Shown: positions 36,655 to 47,573 of the stretch, in pieces | Layout: each line of letters opens with the position of its first letter | Numbering within the stretch: the first letter of the stretch is position 1 | Assembly: GCF_022682495.2 (NCBI RefSeq) | Contig: NC_071388.1 | Location: 27,636,139 to 27,700,138, forward strand | Length of the DNA stretch: 64,000 nt | Direction: 5' to 3' | DNA from: Desmodus rotundus | Lineage: Eukaryota; Chordata; Mammalia; Chiroptera; Phyllostomidae | Notes under the pieces: model-generated | The model's database searches: none | What the model saw: the letters and a program-made list of their open reading frames with translations, nothing else | What the model was told of the DNA's origin: nothing | Position numbers and translations under genes: made by a program

Positions 36655-37985
36655 TAGATGGTATTGGGAAAATTGGACAGACACATGCAAAAAATGAAAT
36701 TAGACTTCTTATACCATATAAAATAATAAACATGAAATAAAATAAATATTTAAATATAAGGCTTCATACCATAAAAGTCTTAGAAGAAAACAGTCAGTAA
36801 AATCTGTAATGTCTCTGTTAGCAATATTTTTGTCTGATATACTCCTTCAGTGAGGGAAATAAAAGAAAAAATAAACAAATGATATTACATCAGACTAAAA
36901 GTATTTGCACAGCAAAAGAAACCATCAACAAAACAAAAAGACAACCTACTGAATAGGAGAAGATTTTCACTAATGATATATCCAATAAGGGGTTAATACC
37001 CAAAATTTATAAAGAACTCATACAACTTAACACAAAAAAACCCAATCAATCCATTTGAAAAGTGGGCAGAGTACATAATAGACACTTCTCTGAAGAGGAC
37101 ATATAGATGGACAATAGACATATAAAAAGATGCTCAATGTCACTAATCATCAAATGCAAATTTAAACCACAGTGAGATAATATCTCACGGTGGCTATCAT
37201 CAATAAATCAACAAATAACAAGTGAGGACGTGGAGAAATGGGAATCCTCATGCACTGTTGGTGGGAATGAAGATTTGTGCAGCCACTATGGAAAGTAGTA
37301 TGGAGGGTCCTCAGAAATATAGAAATGGAACTTCCTTATGACCCAGCAATTCTACTTCTAGGTGTATATCTAAAGAAACTCAAAAGACTAGTTCAAAAGA
37401 ATACATGCACCCCTATGTTCATTTTATCTTTATTTTATAATAACCAAGATATGAAAGCAACCCAAATACCCATCAGTAAATGAGTGGATAAAAAAGTGAT
37501 GGGGAATATATATAATAGAATATCACTACTTGTCCATAAAAAGAATGAAATCTTACCATTTGTGACAGCATGGATGGTCCTAGAGGGTATTACACTAAGT
37601 GACATAAGTCAGACAGAGAAAAATCAGATGATTTCACTTATATGTGTAATCTAAAAAAAAATAACTAAACAAACATAATAGAAATAGTCATATACACAGA
37701 GAACAGATTGATGGTTGACAGAGGGGTGGGGGTTGGGACTGGATAAAAAAAGGTCAAAGGGACTAAGAAGGACAAATTAGTAGTCACTAAGTAGTTATGG
37801 GACGTAAAGTACAACATAGAGAATACAGTCAACAGTAATGTAATGACTATGTATGGTGCCAGGTGGGTACTGGAAATAACATGGGGTGCACTTTACAAAG
37901 TATGTGATAGTCCGACCACTATGCTGTACACCTGTAACAAAACAAAACAATATTGAATATGAATGGTAATTGGAAAAATAAGATT
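36655..37985 (+). mobile_element. L1 LINE 3' third, sense, with ORF2 C-terminal relic
   Basis: This is a 5'-truncated L1. ORF2-end DNA words are all present in order ('ACAACCTACTGAATAGGAGA', 'CAATAAGGGGTTAATACCCA', 'GGACATATAGATGGACAATA'). The frame at 37277-37483 encodes the ORF2 C-terminal sequence '[20 protein letters not shown]' followed by YDPAILLLGVY. The 3' UTR follows ('GGGGTGGGGGTTGGGACTGG', 'CACCTGTAACAAAACAAAAC') and ends near 37985. Stops break the rest of the ORF. Intact L1 ORF2 encodes endonuclease and reverse transcriptase; only the far C-terminus remains here. Confidence 0.92.
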
Positions 37986-38514
37986 TAAATAACTAACTAA
38001 ATAAAATTATTCTAAAATTAAAAGTTTATTTTTGAAATAGATTTACTAACACAGAGGAAAAGTTTTTCAACCTGTTTAAACCTAGAAGTCACTGAACTGA
38101 ATTAGAAGAAATTATGGTGCCTTTCTCAGATTGTTGTTTTGAAGATAAAAGAGCATGTCATAGCAACTATTCTTATTTATAATGACAGTCTCAGTACCTA
38201 AAACAATTATTTATTGATCAATGAAATAAGTAATTACAATGCTTTCTCCTTTTCATGCATATCACATACATACAACAAATCTGTTAGATTATCTTTACCA
38301 TTCACCGAGTTTATGGTAAGAATACACCAAAGACAAGGTGTGTCAGGCAAAGATAAAGGGGCTTCAAGAGGATGGAATGGATTTTTGTGAGAACTGAGGT
38401 TCTAGGTTGGGGTTCAGAAGTTAAAAAGTGGGAATGTGTGTTTAATTGCCTGTGCCACATAGTCTGTGTTTAGACACTGATAAAAGCATCAGTACTGAGT
38501 AAAACGTTACTGTT

Positions 38515-38775
38515 TGGGTTTTTTGTTTGTTTGTTTTTATTGAATTTACTGGGTGACATTGGTAAATACAATCATATAGGTTTTAGGTGTACAGTTCTAT
38601 AATACATCAATGGTTTACTGTATTGTGTGCTTACCACCCAAAGTCAAGTTTTGGTCCATCACCATTTATCCCCTCTTGACCCTCTTCTACCCCCACCCCC
38701 ACCCTCTTTCTCTTTGGTAACCACCATACTGTTGTCTGTGTCTATGAGTTTGGTTGTTTTGTTTTTATTTTGGTT
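38515..38775 (-). mobile_element. L1 LINE 3' end, antisense (3' part of a twin-primed insertion)
   Basis: A T-rich start ('GTTTGTTTTTATTGAATTTA') marks the L1 poly(A) end on the minus strand, then 'TTTTAGGTGTACAGTTCTAT', 'TTGGTAACCACCATACTGTT' and 'GTCTATGAGTTTGGTTG'. It meets the neighbouring L1 piece in the opposite direction at about 38776. Confidence 0.88.
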
Positions 38776-38777
38776 TT

Positions 38778-38865
38778 GTGCTTAAGTACCATATGGTTTC
38801 ATTCATATCTGGAATCTAATGAACAAAATTAACCAACTAACAAAATAGAAACAGACTCGTCATCT
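38778..38865 (+). mobile_element. Short inverted L1 5' piece
   Basis: 'AAGTACCATATGGTTTCATT', 'GGAATCTAATGAACAAAATT' and 'AAAATAGAAACAGACTCGTC' are the L1 words that, in sense order, come just before the 'CTCATAGACACAGACAACAG' of the abutting antisense piece. The two pieces are therefore consecutive parts of one L1 joined tail to tail in opposite direction. Confidence 0.8.
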
Positions 38866-38869
38866 TTGG

Positions 38870-40525
38870 TGTTTTTGCATGTTTTATGCAATTGGTTTTT
38901 ATTCAGTATATTCAGTGCTTGCTCTAAACTATCCTGTAAATCTATTTATTATATGCCCACTGTAATTTGTACTAAACTATGAAAACATAAAAATGACCAT
39001 AGATGCATCATATTTTCATAGATTTTCATAATATACATACACATGCATACTTCACACATGCAAATCCTTACTTTGAAACTCACTTCAAAACTCAGAATCT
39101 AATGGGTAAGACAGGGTTCATGCTAAAGAAAATAACATAAAGAGAGAAAGGGGGGCTCAATTCATCCAAAGTTCATCACAAGAAAATGTATCTAATATAT
39201 TTGGAAAAATAGCAATAAGTTCAATAGGTAGGGATGAGACAAAATTGAGGGCTTACATTTTAAAGGTGGGAATCTAAGGGGGAAAAGGGTTAGGCAAGAA
39301 AGTTGTTGAAGTTCTGGATGATCTGCTATTGCTAAATGTGGAACAATATGATTCTTTCAGAAAGGAATTAAAACAAGGAAAGTAGCTATAGTGATTGTTG
39401 AGTTTGATGTGTCTGAACAACAGGCGGCCTGGGAGTGAGAAGACATGACTAGGAGGGGGTAGTCAGTTATCCTTATATTAGAGATTAAAGTTTTTGGTGT
39501 GAGACTGTTTTTAGCGATGGCAAAATCCAGAGTATGTCTCCTGTCATATTTGTTCAAATATGAACGACAGTATGGTTCCAGTCAAGTTAGTGGGCTGGAT
39601 TCCATGACACTGAAAATATTTGTGTTTACTCCTTTATCTGGAACAACCTGCTTTATACCTGATGTCATGTCGTAATTAACAATAATACTCTCTCTTTCAC
39701 TCTCCAATTTTACTAATTTAAATATAATTTACAATTTTACATGATTAGCCTAACTATGAGCCAATAGCCAAACTCCACAATGATTAGGCAAAAAGGATAA
39801 AGGAGAGAAGCAGAGGATAATTATAACTTGACGCTTTGAACAGGAACCGAACAGGGACTTTTGCATGAGTGAGGAGGAAGAAAAGTTTGGAAGCTGTCCA
39901 AATGTATTCCCCATTTCTCCTCAGCAGAGCTGTTTTTGCTCTAGTCTGGTTTATGCTGTGATCTTAGTGCATGCCCTCTACTTCATCATGAACTTTATTT
40001 ATACTGTACCTCTAACTGAAATATTTTTTTCTGTTCCCCTTCTTTAAAATAATTCCCTCAACTGTCCAAAGCCTAGTTCAATATGACCTCAATAAAATAC
40101 CTTTAAGTAAAAGGAGCAAGTAGTAATCCAAACTCTTTGATTTAAGAAGCCTGCAGCATTTAATTTTTGTCGACCTTGTCTTGTAGAGTATACACCAGGT
40201 CCTGGTGAACTCGCAAGAAGTTAATAGTCCCCGTGGTTGCTGAAAACTGCAAAAGTAGTCTGGTGTATTTGATGCTCATGCTTAGTCTCAAACATAAGTA
40301 TCAGCTCAGTCATTCTGATGTGTTTAACTTAATCATGCATACTCAGCTTTTATCCTTTAATCAAAGAATAGAAATTATACATATTGTATCTGGGTTAATA
40401 GGTAGATTTGTGTGGAAACTGTTAGGCTTATGAACTTCATTGTAAATATGGCCTCTTTTGTATGTTGCCACATTGTGTCTTGGTTAGCCTCTTTATGTAA
40501 ACAGTTTTTCATTAAGAAAACATAC
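38870..40525. other. Unassigned non-coding DNA
   Basis: No gene or named repeat is recognised. Frames of 60 to 66 codons lie here without family resemblance. Confidence 0.5.
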
Positions 40526-40529
40526 AATT

Positions 40530-40736
40530 GCCCTGGCTGCTGTGGCTCAGCGGATTGAGCACCAGCCTGCAAACCAAAGGGTTGCTGGTTCGATTCCCAG
40601 TCAGGGCACGTGCCTGGGTTGTGGGCCAGGTCCCTACTAGGGGGCATGTGAGAGGTAATCACACATTGATGTTTTTCTCCCTCTTTTTCTCCCTCCTTTC
40701 CCCTCCCTCTATAAACAAACAAACATATAATAAAGG
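40530..40736 (+). mobile_element. Ves-type bat SINE, sense, best-preserved copy
   Basis: Head 'GCCCTGGCTGCTGTGGCTCA' carries a Pol III A-box-like TGGCTCAGCGG (40543-40553) and a perfect B box GGTTCGATTCC (40587-40597). Then come 'GCACGTGCCTGGGTTGTGGG', 'ACACATTGATGTTTTTCTCC' and a pyrimidine-rich end with 'CAAACAAACATATAATAAA'. An imperfect TSD (TTAAGAAA plus several matches) lies at 40512 and 40737. The 166-codon minus frame at 40375-40875 and the 70-codon plus frame both read through this SINE. Confidence 0.95.
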
Positions 40737-40739
40737 TTA

Positions 40740-42535
40740 AGAAATAAAGATATTTGATGGTGGTTTTGATGTTGGAGGTTTTCACTAGGGGGGACTCATT
40801 GTCTTTGTTATTACTCTTTAACCTCTTACCTTTGAATGTCTTTATCTTTCTTTTTTTCTTTTTAATATGACACAATAAGGAGTTAATTGCCTACAGTCAG
40901 TAAGGCTTAGGAAGGAGAACCTGCCAATGTCCTATGCTGGTTGTTAAGCTTTAAGAAAGTTATATCTGCATTTGAGGAAAAAAATGTCATTTAGCACTGT
41001 CTTTCAGTGCTAAAAATCCCTTCACAAATACTATAAGCAATAGAAACATTTTTTTGCTATCATGATTAAAGTTTTTATTTTATTTATTCTTTTGTTAAGG
41101 TAAATCAAAACAAAATGAATCTTAGTAGCATAATCTTCCTTCCATATATCACTGGAAAAGCATTTTTCATATCAGTATACTTTTTGCCATGTGACATTTT
41201 GATTATCAGCTTGATCTAATGTACCAGCTATCTCCAAATGCAGCGTAGTCTATACAATAATGTGAATGCAGTCTTATGTCTTTGAAAAAAATTGAAGAAC
41301 ATTAATATCATGTGAATTTTTCTTTTAGAAAGTTGCCTTCATTATTTTATTGATTCATGTAGGACTTTTGCAAGAGATATAATTTCACTTGTTTTTTATT
41401 GGGAACACATTTACTTTCGACAACAGTTGAAAGTAAATTTATATACTTCTAGGAAGTTAAAATACATAGCTGTGCTAAGTTATACGGAGATATTATTCTT
41501 TAATTATAATGTTCTCCACTTAGCCTACAATTCTTTTTCATTATCTTTTAGGTTATTCATCGATCGAAACCCAGATACACGTCTGTCTATTCATTTATCA
41601 CTGGAACCATTTAAATTAGACAAAGGAAAGGAGCGTCTGGAGGGTTTTGAAGTGAACCAAATGATATGGTTAGAATTTTTAAATGAACCAAGGTGGTGTT
41701 TAGAATTTGTCAGATATTATTTTCTCTCATAACTTGATATTTCTACTACTTCTTTTGAAACTTTAAGTAAAATTAAATGGAAAAAATCTTTTAAATGTTT
41801 TTTATTATATAGTGCATGTATACATAAAGTAATATAAAGTTGAAATATTAAAACAGTTGAATATATTATAGCACCAATTAAAGTTTAGCATCGGTCTCAT
41901 GTGATCTTTGCACCTCTATAAATACATGTGTGTTTGTGTATGTGTTCCTTTTTTAACCACCTAAATGGTTCAGAAACTACTGATATAATCCTTGTCATCC
42001 TTATATTTTTATTTTTTTGTCCCCAGTCTAAATTCTTTCAGTAAAAGTATTGTTTGACTTTCAGCTTTTTAATATTACATTTAGCTACTTCACAAAATTT
42101 TCCTAATTATTCACAAAGTTATAAACTGTTATTTGTTCATATACCTTGGTCTTTGGCCAAACTGTTAGAAATGCCAAAGTTCCAAATTTAATCTTCATTA
42201 TCTTGACATTTTGATAGCCTGACTCTGGGATGAAAAATGGGGACACTCTTTCCAGATGTTATTCCAAGAGAAATCATTGTAAGATGTAAAATCTCACAAA
42301 AGAAGCAAAGCATATTTTTTATGGGGGAGTGAAGTCAAGATTTAAAACAGGGGCTTCTCCTAAAGGGCTAGCAGTGTATCTTTCGATTCACATGTGATAT
42401 CTGCTATGAAGTTTTATCGAGTCAATTATATATGGTTGAGTTTGTTGTTCAGAATACTTTGAAAATATTTAAATAAACCAGATGCTGCTCACTATCTTGT
42501 CCTGTAGAGTTATAATTGTTATTTAACACACTTAT
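40740..42535. other. AT-rich DNA between two SINEs
   Basis: No repeat is recognised. An exon-like open segment at 41552-41732 is listed separately. Confidence 0.5.
41552..41732 (+). other. Exon-like open segment of unknown origin
   Basis: A pyrimidine tract 'CTTTTTCATTATCTTTTAG' ends in AG at 41550-41551, like a splice acceptor. The frame that follows encodes 'LFIDRNPDTRLSIHLSLEPF', then KLDKGKERLEGFEVNQMIWLEF, with a more protein-like composition than the AT-rich frame upstream. Donor-like GT sites follow ATATG at 41669 and CCAAG at 41692. Four CpGs lie in about 100 bases of otherwise CpG-poor DNA. I do not recognise the peptide. It may be an exon of a gene mostly outside the window, a transposon piece or chance. 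Confidence 0.3.
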
Positions 42536-42553
42536 TTAAAATTTAGTGAAACT

Positions 42554-42760
42554 GCCCTGGCTGGTGTGGCTCAGTGAACTGAGAACTGGCCTGCTAACCA
42601 AAGGGTCACTGGTTGGATTCCCGGTCGGGGCACATGCCTGGGTTGTGGGCCAGGCCCTGGCTGGGAGCATGCAACAGGCAACCACACATTGATGTTTTTC
42701 TCCCTCTTTTTCTCCCACTTTTCTCTAAAACTAAATAAAATCTTTTTAAAAAATAAAATA
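42554..42760 (+). mobile_element. Ves-type bat SINE, sense
   Basis: 'GCCCTGGCTGGTGTGGCTCA' head, mutated B box GGTTGGATTCC, 'CATGCCTGGGTTGTGGGCCA', 'CACACATTGATGTTTTTCTC' and an A-rich end. A 15-bp TSD with two mismatches flanks it: AAATTTAGTGAAACT (42539-42553) and AAATGTAGTGAATCT (42761-42775). The 60-codon minus frame inside is antisense SINE. Confidence 0.94.
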
Positions 42761-42911
42761 AAATGTAGTGAATCTGCAGTTTTAAATCAGTAGTCTTTAA
42801 GCATTACATCAGAATGACGACAGACATTGTGAAATACCATTGTTTACAGTATTTCCACTAACAAGTCACTTTAGAAAATACGTGTTATAAATGAATAACT
42901 GTAACTTTATT

Positions 42912-42970
42912 CATCATCATCATTATTATTATCATCATTATTATCATCATTATTATTCTAATTATTTTAG
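42912..42970 (+). repeat. (ATC/ATT)n trinucleotide microsatellite
   Basis: Alternating TCA and TTA triplets run for about 55 bases. The short frame across it shows His and Tyr runs for that reason only. Confidence 0.95.
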
Positions 42971-43009
42971 TAGTATTATTACTAACTTGATTAGCTGTAT
43001 CATTTCTGG

Positions 43010-43830
43010 GTTTGTTTCCACTGATTTCTTAAATGAAGATTCATATTTTCATGCTTGTTTACATGCTGGGTAATTTTTGATTGAATATCACACATTCTAC
43101 ATTTTATATGATTGGGAATGAGTTTTTTGTGGTCTCTTAAATGTTTTTGGATTTTTCCCTAGGATTCAAGTAAGTTTCTTGGGGACAGTTTGATGCTTTT
43201 TGATGCTTGCTTTAAGATTTGTTGGACAAATTTCAGAAAAGCCTTTAATCTATGATTAATTTGGCTCTTCTACTGAGGATTCTATTTGATGCTCCATGTA
43301 TTAGAATTTTCCTCTCTCCTTGTTTAGAACATAAATAATCTCAGCTCCATATGATCTCTAGTGATTGTTCTACTTGTTTCTTTGCAGTGAATGGTCTTTC
43401 TCTGGTCATGACATGATTTCTTCTGAATATGTGCCAATCAATAATCAGATGAAAATAAATCCTCTGCAGATTTCAAGAATCTTCCTCTCCGTGTGAGTCT
43501 CTACTCTTTAGCATTCTGCCTCATGCATTCTAGCAACAACTGTTCTTCCTGAACTCCATGCCGTGTTTCCTCAACTCAGGGAGATCAGCAGGCCTCTGCA
43601 CATCTGCCTCTGTGTTTCTGCCTGGAAATTTTCTCCAGTAATTGAGCTGGGACAATCTTAGAAATCAGCTTACTTGTTTCCTTTCTCTCAGGGATTACTG
43701 TCCTGAGATGCCTGCTGTCCAGGGAGAAAAATTGTTTCATATACTTTTTTTTTGTATCAACACATTTTTGTTGAAATTGAGAAGCAAATCCAGTCTCAGT
43801 TGTTCATTCATGGTTAAAACCATGTAAGGG
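43010..43830 (-). mobile_element. Old L1 (L1M-type) 3' UTR, antisense
   Basis: Words in order match an old L1 3' UTR read backwards: 'TTACATGCTGGGTAATTTTT', 'GGACAGTTTGATGCTTTTTG', 'TTCTACTGAGGATTCTATTT', 'ATCCTCTGCAGATTTCAAGA', 'GGGAGATCAGCAGGCC', 'CAGGGATTACTGTCCTGAGA' and 'TTTCATATACTTTTTTTTTG'. The order holds for about 800 bases. No ORF remains. Confidence 0.65.
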
Positions 43831-43834
43831 TCTC

Positions 43835-44490
43835 TTTAAAAACATTTTATCATCTTTGAAGTTTAGTTAGATATTTCAAAGCATTTTTATTGAAATCTCA
43901 TTTCCTAGAAGTATGTATTTTCGTTGCTAAAATTTTTGCACGTGGTATCTGTCAGGGTAACTTTTATTAACTTTTAGTATTATATTAATTTCAAGATTTA
44001 TCTTTATTAATTCTTTATTTCTATAGGTACTTATATTGAGTTTTTCCTTCTACTTTCTTGAGTTGAATGCTTCAATTATTTTCCATCATTCATACTTTTT
44101 CAAAAAATGCGTTCAAAGTTTCACTTTTCTGGCCTTTAGAGGAATAACTTCATTGCCCCTGTGTCCTCTATTTTAGACAGTCTCCTGATTTAATTCCCAT
44201 TTAAGTCTCATGGCACTCTCATTAAAACTCTGTTTCCAGCTTTCTGCCCTGCCTAATAAAACAGTCCGTATCACCTCCTCTTCGTGTGGCTTGAAAATTT
44301 AGCTGGGTCCGGGAATAGCAGCGTAAGAATGGAACCACATTTATTCAGTTTTCCAGTGTCTTTCAGTGGCAGGAGCTGAGGCCCCCAGTTTTGTATAAAC
44401 ATCACGATGCTTCAAGTGAAGCTCAGTATCTGTCTTTTCTAAAGACTGCATTTATTTTCCCCTAAGTTACTAGAGGAGAAATGCAATTTG
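43835..44490. other. Unassigned AT-rich non-coding DNA
   Basis: No gene or secure repeat is recognised in this stretch. Confidence 0.45.
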
Positions 44491-44492
44491 CC

Positions 44493-44514
44493 ACAAAGTA
44501 TATATATACTTTGT
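44493..44514. repeat. Perfect 22-bp palindrome
   Basis: The half site ACAAAGTATAT is followed directly by its reverse complement with no spacer. The 11-bp arms could form a cruciform beside the TA run that starts five bases later. It is likely a by-product of the microsatellite's growth. Confidence 0.97.
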
Positions 44515-44517
44515 AAA

Positions 44518-44518
<1 letters not shown>

Positions 44519-44592
<74 letters not shown>

Positions 44593-44600
44593 ATATATAT
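44519..44600 (+). repeat. Compound (TA)n-(GA)n-(TA)n microsatellite
   Basis: About 37 bases of TA (44519-44555), about 33 bases of GA (44556-44588) and a final short TA run (44589-44600). The GA part is pure polypurine. Both ORFs across it consist of Tyr-Ile and Ser-Leu or Arg-Glu runs and are artefacts. Confidence 0.98.
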
Positions 44601-44604
44601 TTGT

Positions 44605-45915
44605 TTAATCATACAATCTAGTCTAAGAGATTCTTCAAGACATAATGGAATTTTATACCTACATTTCAAAAAAAAATAAGGGAAACTATAGCCAGGTTAT
44701 GTTAAAAGCTGATTTCTATTCTGTGATTATATTTACTTTTTAAAGGCCCACACATTAGCTTCTGAGTCATCCAGAATTCAAATACTTATATCTGTGTTCC
44801 CAAATATGATCTTTCTGTTTCTTTCCCTTAACAGTAGTAGGGATGGGTTTCAGTTCTTCGTAACATGTTTTTTTTCTCATTTTAACGAGGCTTAAATTTA
44901 GATATTCAACAGGTACCTTGGCCCAGAAATTTCAGGATAATTTTAAATCCCTGTAGTGAGTGTTATATAGCACATAGAACCCCATTCAACACCAAGACAC
45001 ACTCCCTGCTGATAGCTCACAGCTGAGTCCCACTCCAGGCATTGCCCTCTGAAATGGAACTGTCTGACCCAAGTTTATGTCCTCTCCCTGGGGTGTGCCT
45101 TACCTGACACCTGGTATGATGATGTAGCTTCCTTCCAGCTCTGAAGGAGCATGTGAGGTGCAGAGCTTTTCCCTTACACCCAGTGAGCCTTTTGGGGCAA
45201 CTTCACTGCGGTTCAACTTCTCCTTCTGCAGAGCCCTGCGGTCTCCACTCCTTACAGGTGTGGTTGTGAACTTTGTTACAAACTTTGTCCATGCAGAACT
45301 AACACACGTATTTAATTGATTTAATGTCAAATGTATTGTGTTTAATTTTCTGATTTACAGTCCTTATGTGTCCATGTTTATCAGTGTTTTCACCCCCACC
45401 GTTGCTCCAAAGTTAACAATGTATCTTTTTTAAAAAAATGTGTTCATTGACCCAAGCTTTGTATCTAATCTTCTTTTTCCCCAAGGAAGTCAGTAGATTA
45501 ATTGTCCATTTTCTCAGCTTTTCTAACCTTACCCATTTCTTTCATCTTAAAAACATTCTTCTCCTACCCTTAATTACCTTTTACTTATACCCTATCTCAT
45601 TCACTACCTTCACAAGCTTTAGGAAAAGCACTTTACACTCTGTCTCACTGCCATTTTATTTTTCCACACACCTATGTTGAAAATGCCCACTCTGGGAAAG
45701 TAACAAGTAATTAAAAAACAACAACAACAACAAATAGATAATTTTAAGCAGTTTGATTAATTACAGTAGTAATAGCTCACAATCCCCTATACTGTGAAGC
45801 ATTTTTCCTCTCTTAATTTCTATGAAAACTTTTCCACTGAACAGTTCTAATATGCTTGGGTTTTTTTTTTTTTCTATTTTCAATCCAAATACTATTTTAC
45901 AATTCAAATACTGAC
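44605..45915. other. Unassigned DNA, possible old repeat near 45000-45330
   Basis: The part 45000-45330 is less AT-rich, with 'TCCACTCCTTACAGGTGTGG' resembling words I associate with old LTR or MER repeats, but not enough to name one. The 76-codon minus frame at 45100-45330 has no known motif. A (CAA)n run lies at 45718-45733. Confidence 0.4.
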
Positions 45916-45919
45916 ATTC

Positions 45920-46580
45920 CTCAAGTTCTAACCATGTTGCTTTTCCCGTCCTATTCCTTGCAATCAATAACAGATGATAGCGTATATGCTGATAACACTC
46001 AAATCTACACTGATTGTCTGAATCTCAGCCCTGGGTTCCACATTCAAGTATCCACTTAAAATTTACCAACTCCAGCTTGATTTTCATGGACATCTCCTAA
46101 TTAACATGCCCCCAAATTTTAGCATTCTCTCTTTGCAACATCAACGTTTTCTTCAATTGGCTGCTGCAGTAAACGGCACCAGCATTTTGTACAGTTACTC
46201 AGACAGCACCATTGTTAAACATCATCCCTTCTTCCTTTTCTAATCAATCATCAAGGCACATCAACAACTTAATTAGCTATCATGTCTGCCTCCCTTAGCT
46301 CCATTTCTTCCCATATTGTTTAAAATTATGTCTCCAATATTTTTCTCTTGGATTATTGCTACCACTTGAAATTGTTCTCAATGCCTACATCTTTTTCAGG
46401 ACTCTGGCACATTCTCATCATTACTACCAAGCAACTTATTTCCTGATATTCAAAATTACTGCTATGAGTAAAATATTTACTGTCACAGCATTTCATACAG
46501 GAATAACTCTTAAGTTCTTTAGCGGAGCACATAAGGCTATTGCGACCTGATCTTTACAAAAACATCTCATCTCACTTCAT
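45920..46580 (+). mobile_element. L2 LINE ORF2 fragment with decayed reverse transcriptase motif
   Basis: On the plus strand the sequence follows L2 ORF2: 'TATATGCTGATAACACTCAA' with 'ATCTACACTGATTGTC', 'CTCAGCCCTGGGTTCCACAT', 'GACATCTCCTAATTAACATG', 'CAGTAAACGGCACCAGC' and 'GCTACCACTTGAAATTGTTC'. The frame from 45856 carries YADN-TQIY at 45985-46008, the remains of the YADD catalytic motif of LINE reverse transcriptase; the second Asp is now Asn. Stops and small gaps break the frame, so the copy is dead. Confidence 0.85.
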
Positions 46581-46769
46581 GATGTGTTCACTGCCCTTCA
46601 ATTAAAAAAAAAAATGACAAAAACAAAAGCAAACAAAACGTACAGCCATCAGACTTCACTTTATCTGTCACATCTATGGCTTTTTATAAGTTGTGATAAG
46701 AACACTTAACATGAAATCTACTCTGTTATATTCAGAAGTGTGGAGCATACATTGGTACAAGATAATATT

Positions 46770-47185
46770 ATGCAATAGATGTCTAGAATTTATCTTACAT
46801 AACTACACTTCATTCCTGCTGAATAGCAACTTCCTCTTTCCTTCTTCCTCTTACCCTTGTAAGTAGAGTGGGAACCACAATTCTGTTCTCTGTTTCTAGG
46901 ATTTTGACTATTGTAGATACCTCTTTTAACTATAATTATGTAGTGCTTCTTTGACTGGCTTATTTCACTTAATATAATGTCCTCAGTGTCCATCCATGTT
47001 GTGATATAGGATAGCATTTCCTTTTTTAAGCCTTATTTAAGGCTGACTAGTATTTCATTGTTTGTAAATAGCACATTTCATTCATCCATTCATCTGTCAA
47101 TGGACATGTAGGTTGTTTACCTATCCTGGCTGTTACGAATACTGCTGCAATTAACATGAGAGTGCAGATATCTCTTCAGCACTTT
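46770..47185 (-). mobile_element. L1 LINE 3' region, antisense, left part
   Basis: 'TGGCTTATTTCACTTAATAT', 'GTGTCCATCCATGTTGTGAT', 'TCATCCATTCATCTGTCAAT' and 'TTAACATGAGAGTGCAGATA' are consecutive words of an L1 end read backwards. The L1 breaks off at the LTR at 47186; about a kilobase of L1 expected next is absent before L1 resumes at 47574. Confidence 0.9.
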
Positions 47186-47573
47186 TGTTAACCGACGGCC
47201 ATTGGTGCCAATTCAACACCAACAGGAACCCCCAGTCTGAGGTGTGGTGAAGAAAAAATCTTTATTCAGTGCCAAACAGCTCAACTGTGATACAGCAGAG
47301 CTGTGAGGCAGCCCTGGGGTCAGGCCCTCGCACACTAGACAGCTGCTCCTCACTGGTCTGGTTTGCCCTGCAGTGTTCTGGTCTCCTCCGATCTTTTCTT
47401 CTCTGCTCCCTGCACAACCGCTCTGGCCTGGGCTAGTCTACTCTGCTTTGGTGAGACATCTGGGGGGAATGCAGTCTTCAATGGAGAGAGGAAAGTATGC
47501 TCTGAGAGTCAAAGGGGCACTGGCTTATATAGACAGAAGTCCCCACCCCTGGTCCCTGATTGTACTGTCCTCA
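47186..47573 (-). mobile_element. Short solo ERV LTR, antisense, inside an L1
   Basis: The block has TG...CA ends (TGTTAACCG at 47186, TGTCCTCA at 47573). On the minus strand a TATA box, CTATATAAGCC, lies at 47522-47532 and AATAAAG at about 47252-47258, so promoter and polyadenylation signals are in retroviral order. The U3 is very short, about 45 bases from the minus-strand TG to the TATA box. No target duplication is seen. Frames at 47363-47647 run antisense. No gag, pol or env sequence is adjacent. Confidence 0.7.

Noticed and set aside
40530..40610. tRNA gene suggested by A and B boxes
   Set aside because: The boxes belong to the tRNA-derived head of a Ves SINE, with a SINE tail and target-site duplication; no tRNA cloverleaf end or 3' terminator at the right place.
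40375..40875. 166-codon minus-strand open frame, the longest in the window
   Set aside because: It reads antisense through the Ves SINE at 40530-40736 and AT-rich flanks; the middle peptide is SINE-derived and the same peptide type appears at 42536-42718 in another SINE.
42539..42775. Direct repeats spaced by about 220 bases as a CRISPR-like or attachment site pair
   Set aside because: They are the target-site duplication of the SINE between them; no repeat array exists in the window.
44439..44679. Open frames on both strands with Tyr-Ile, Ser-Leu and Arg-Glu runs
   Set aside because: Pure products of the TA/GA microsatellite.
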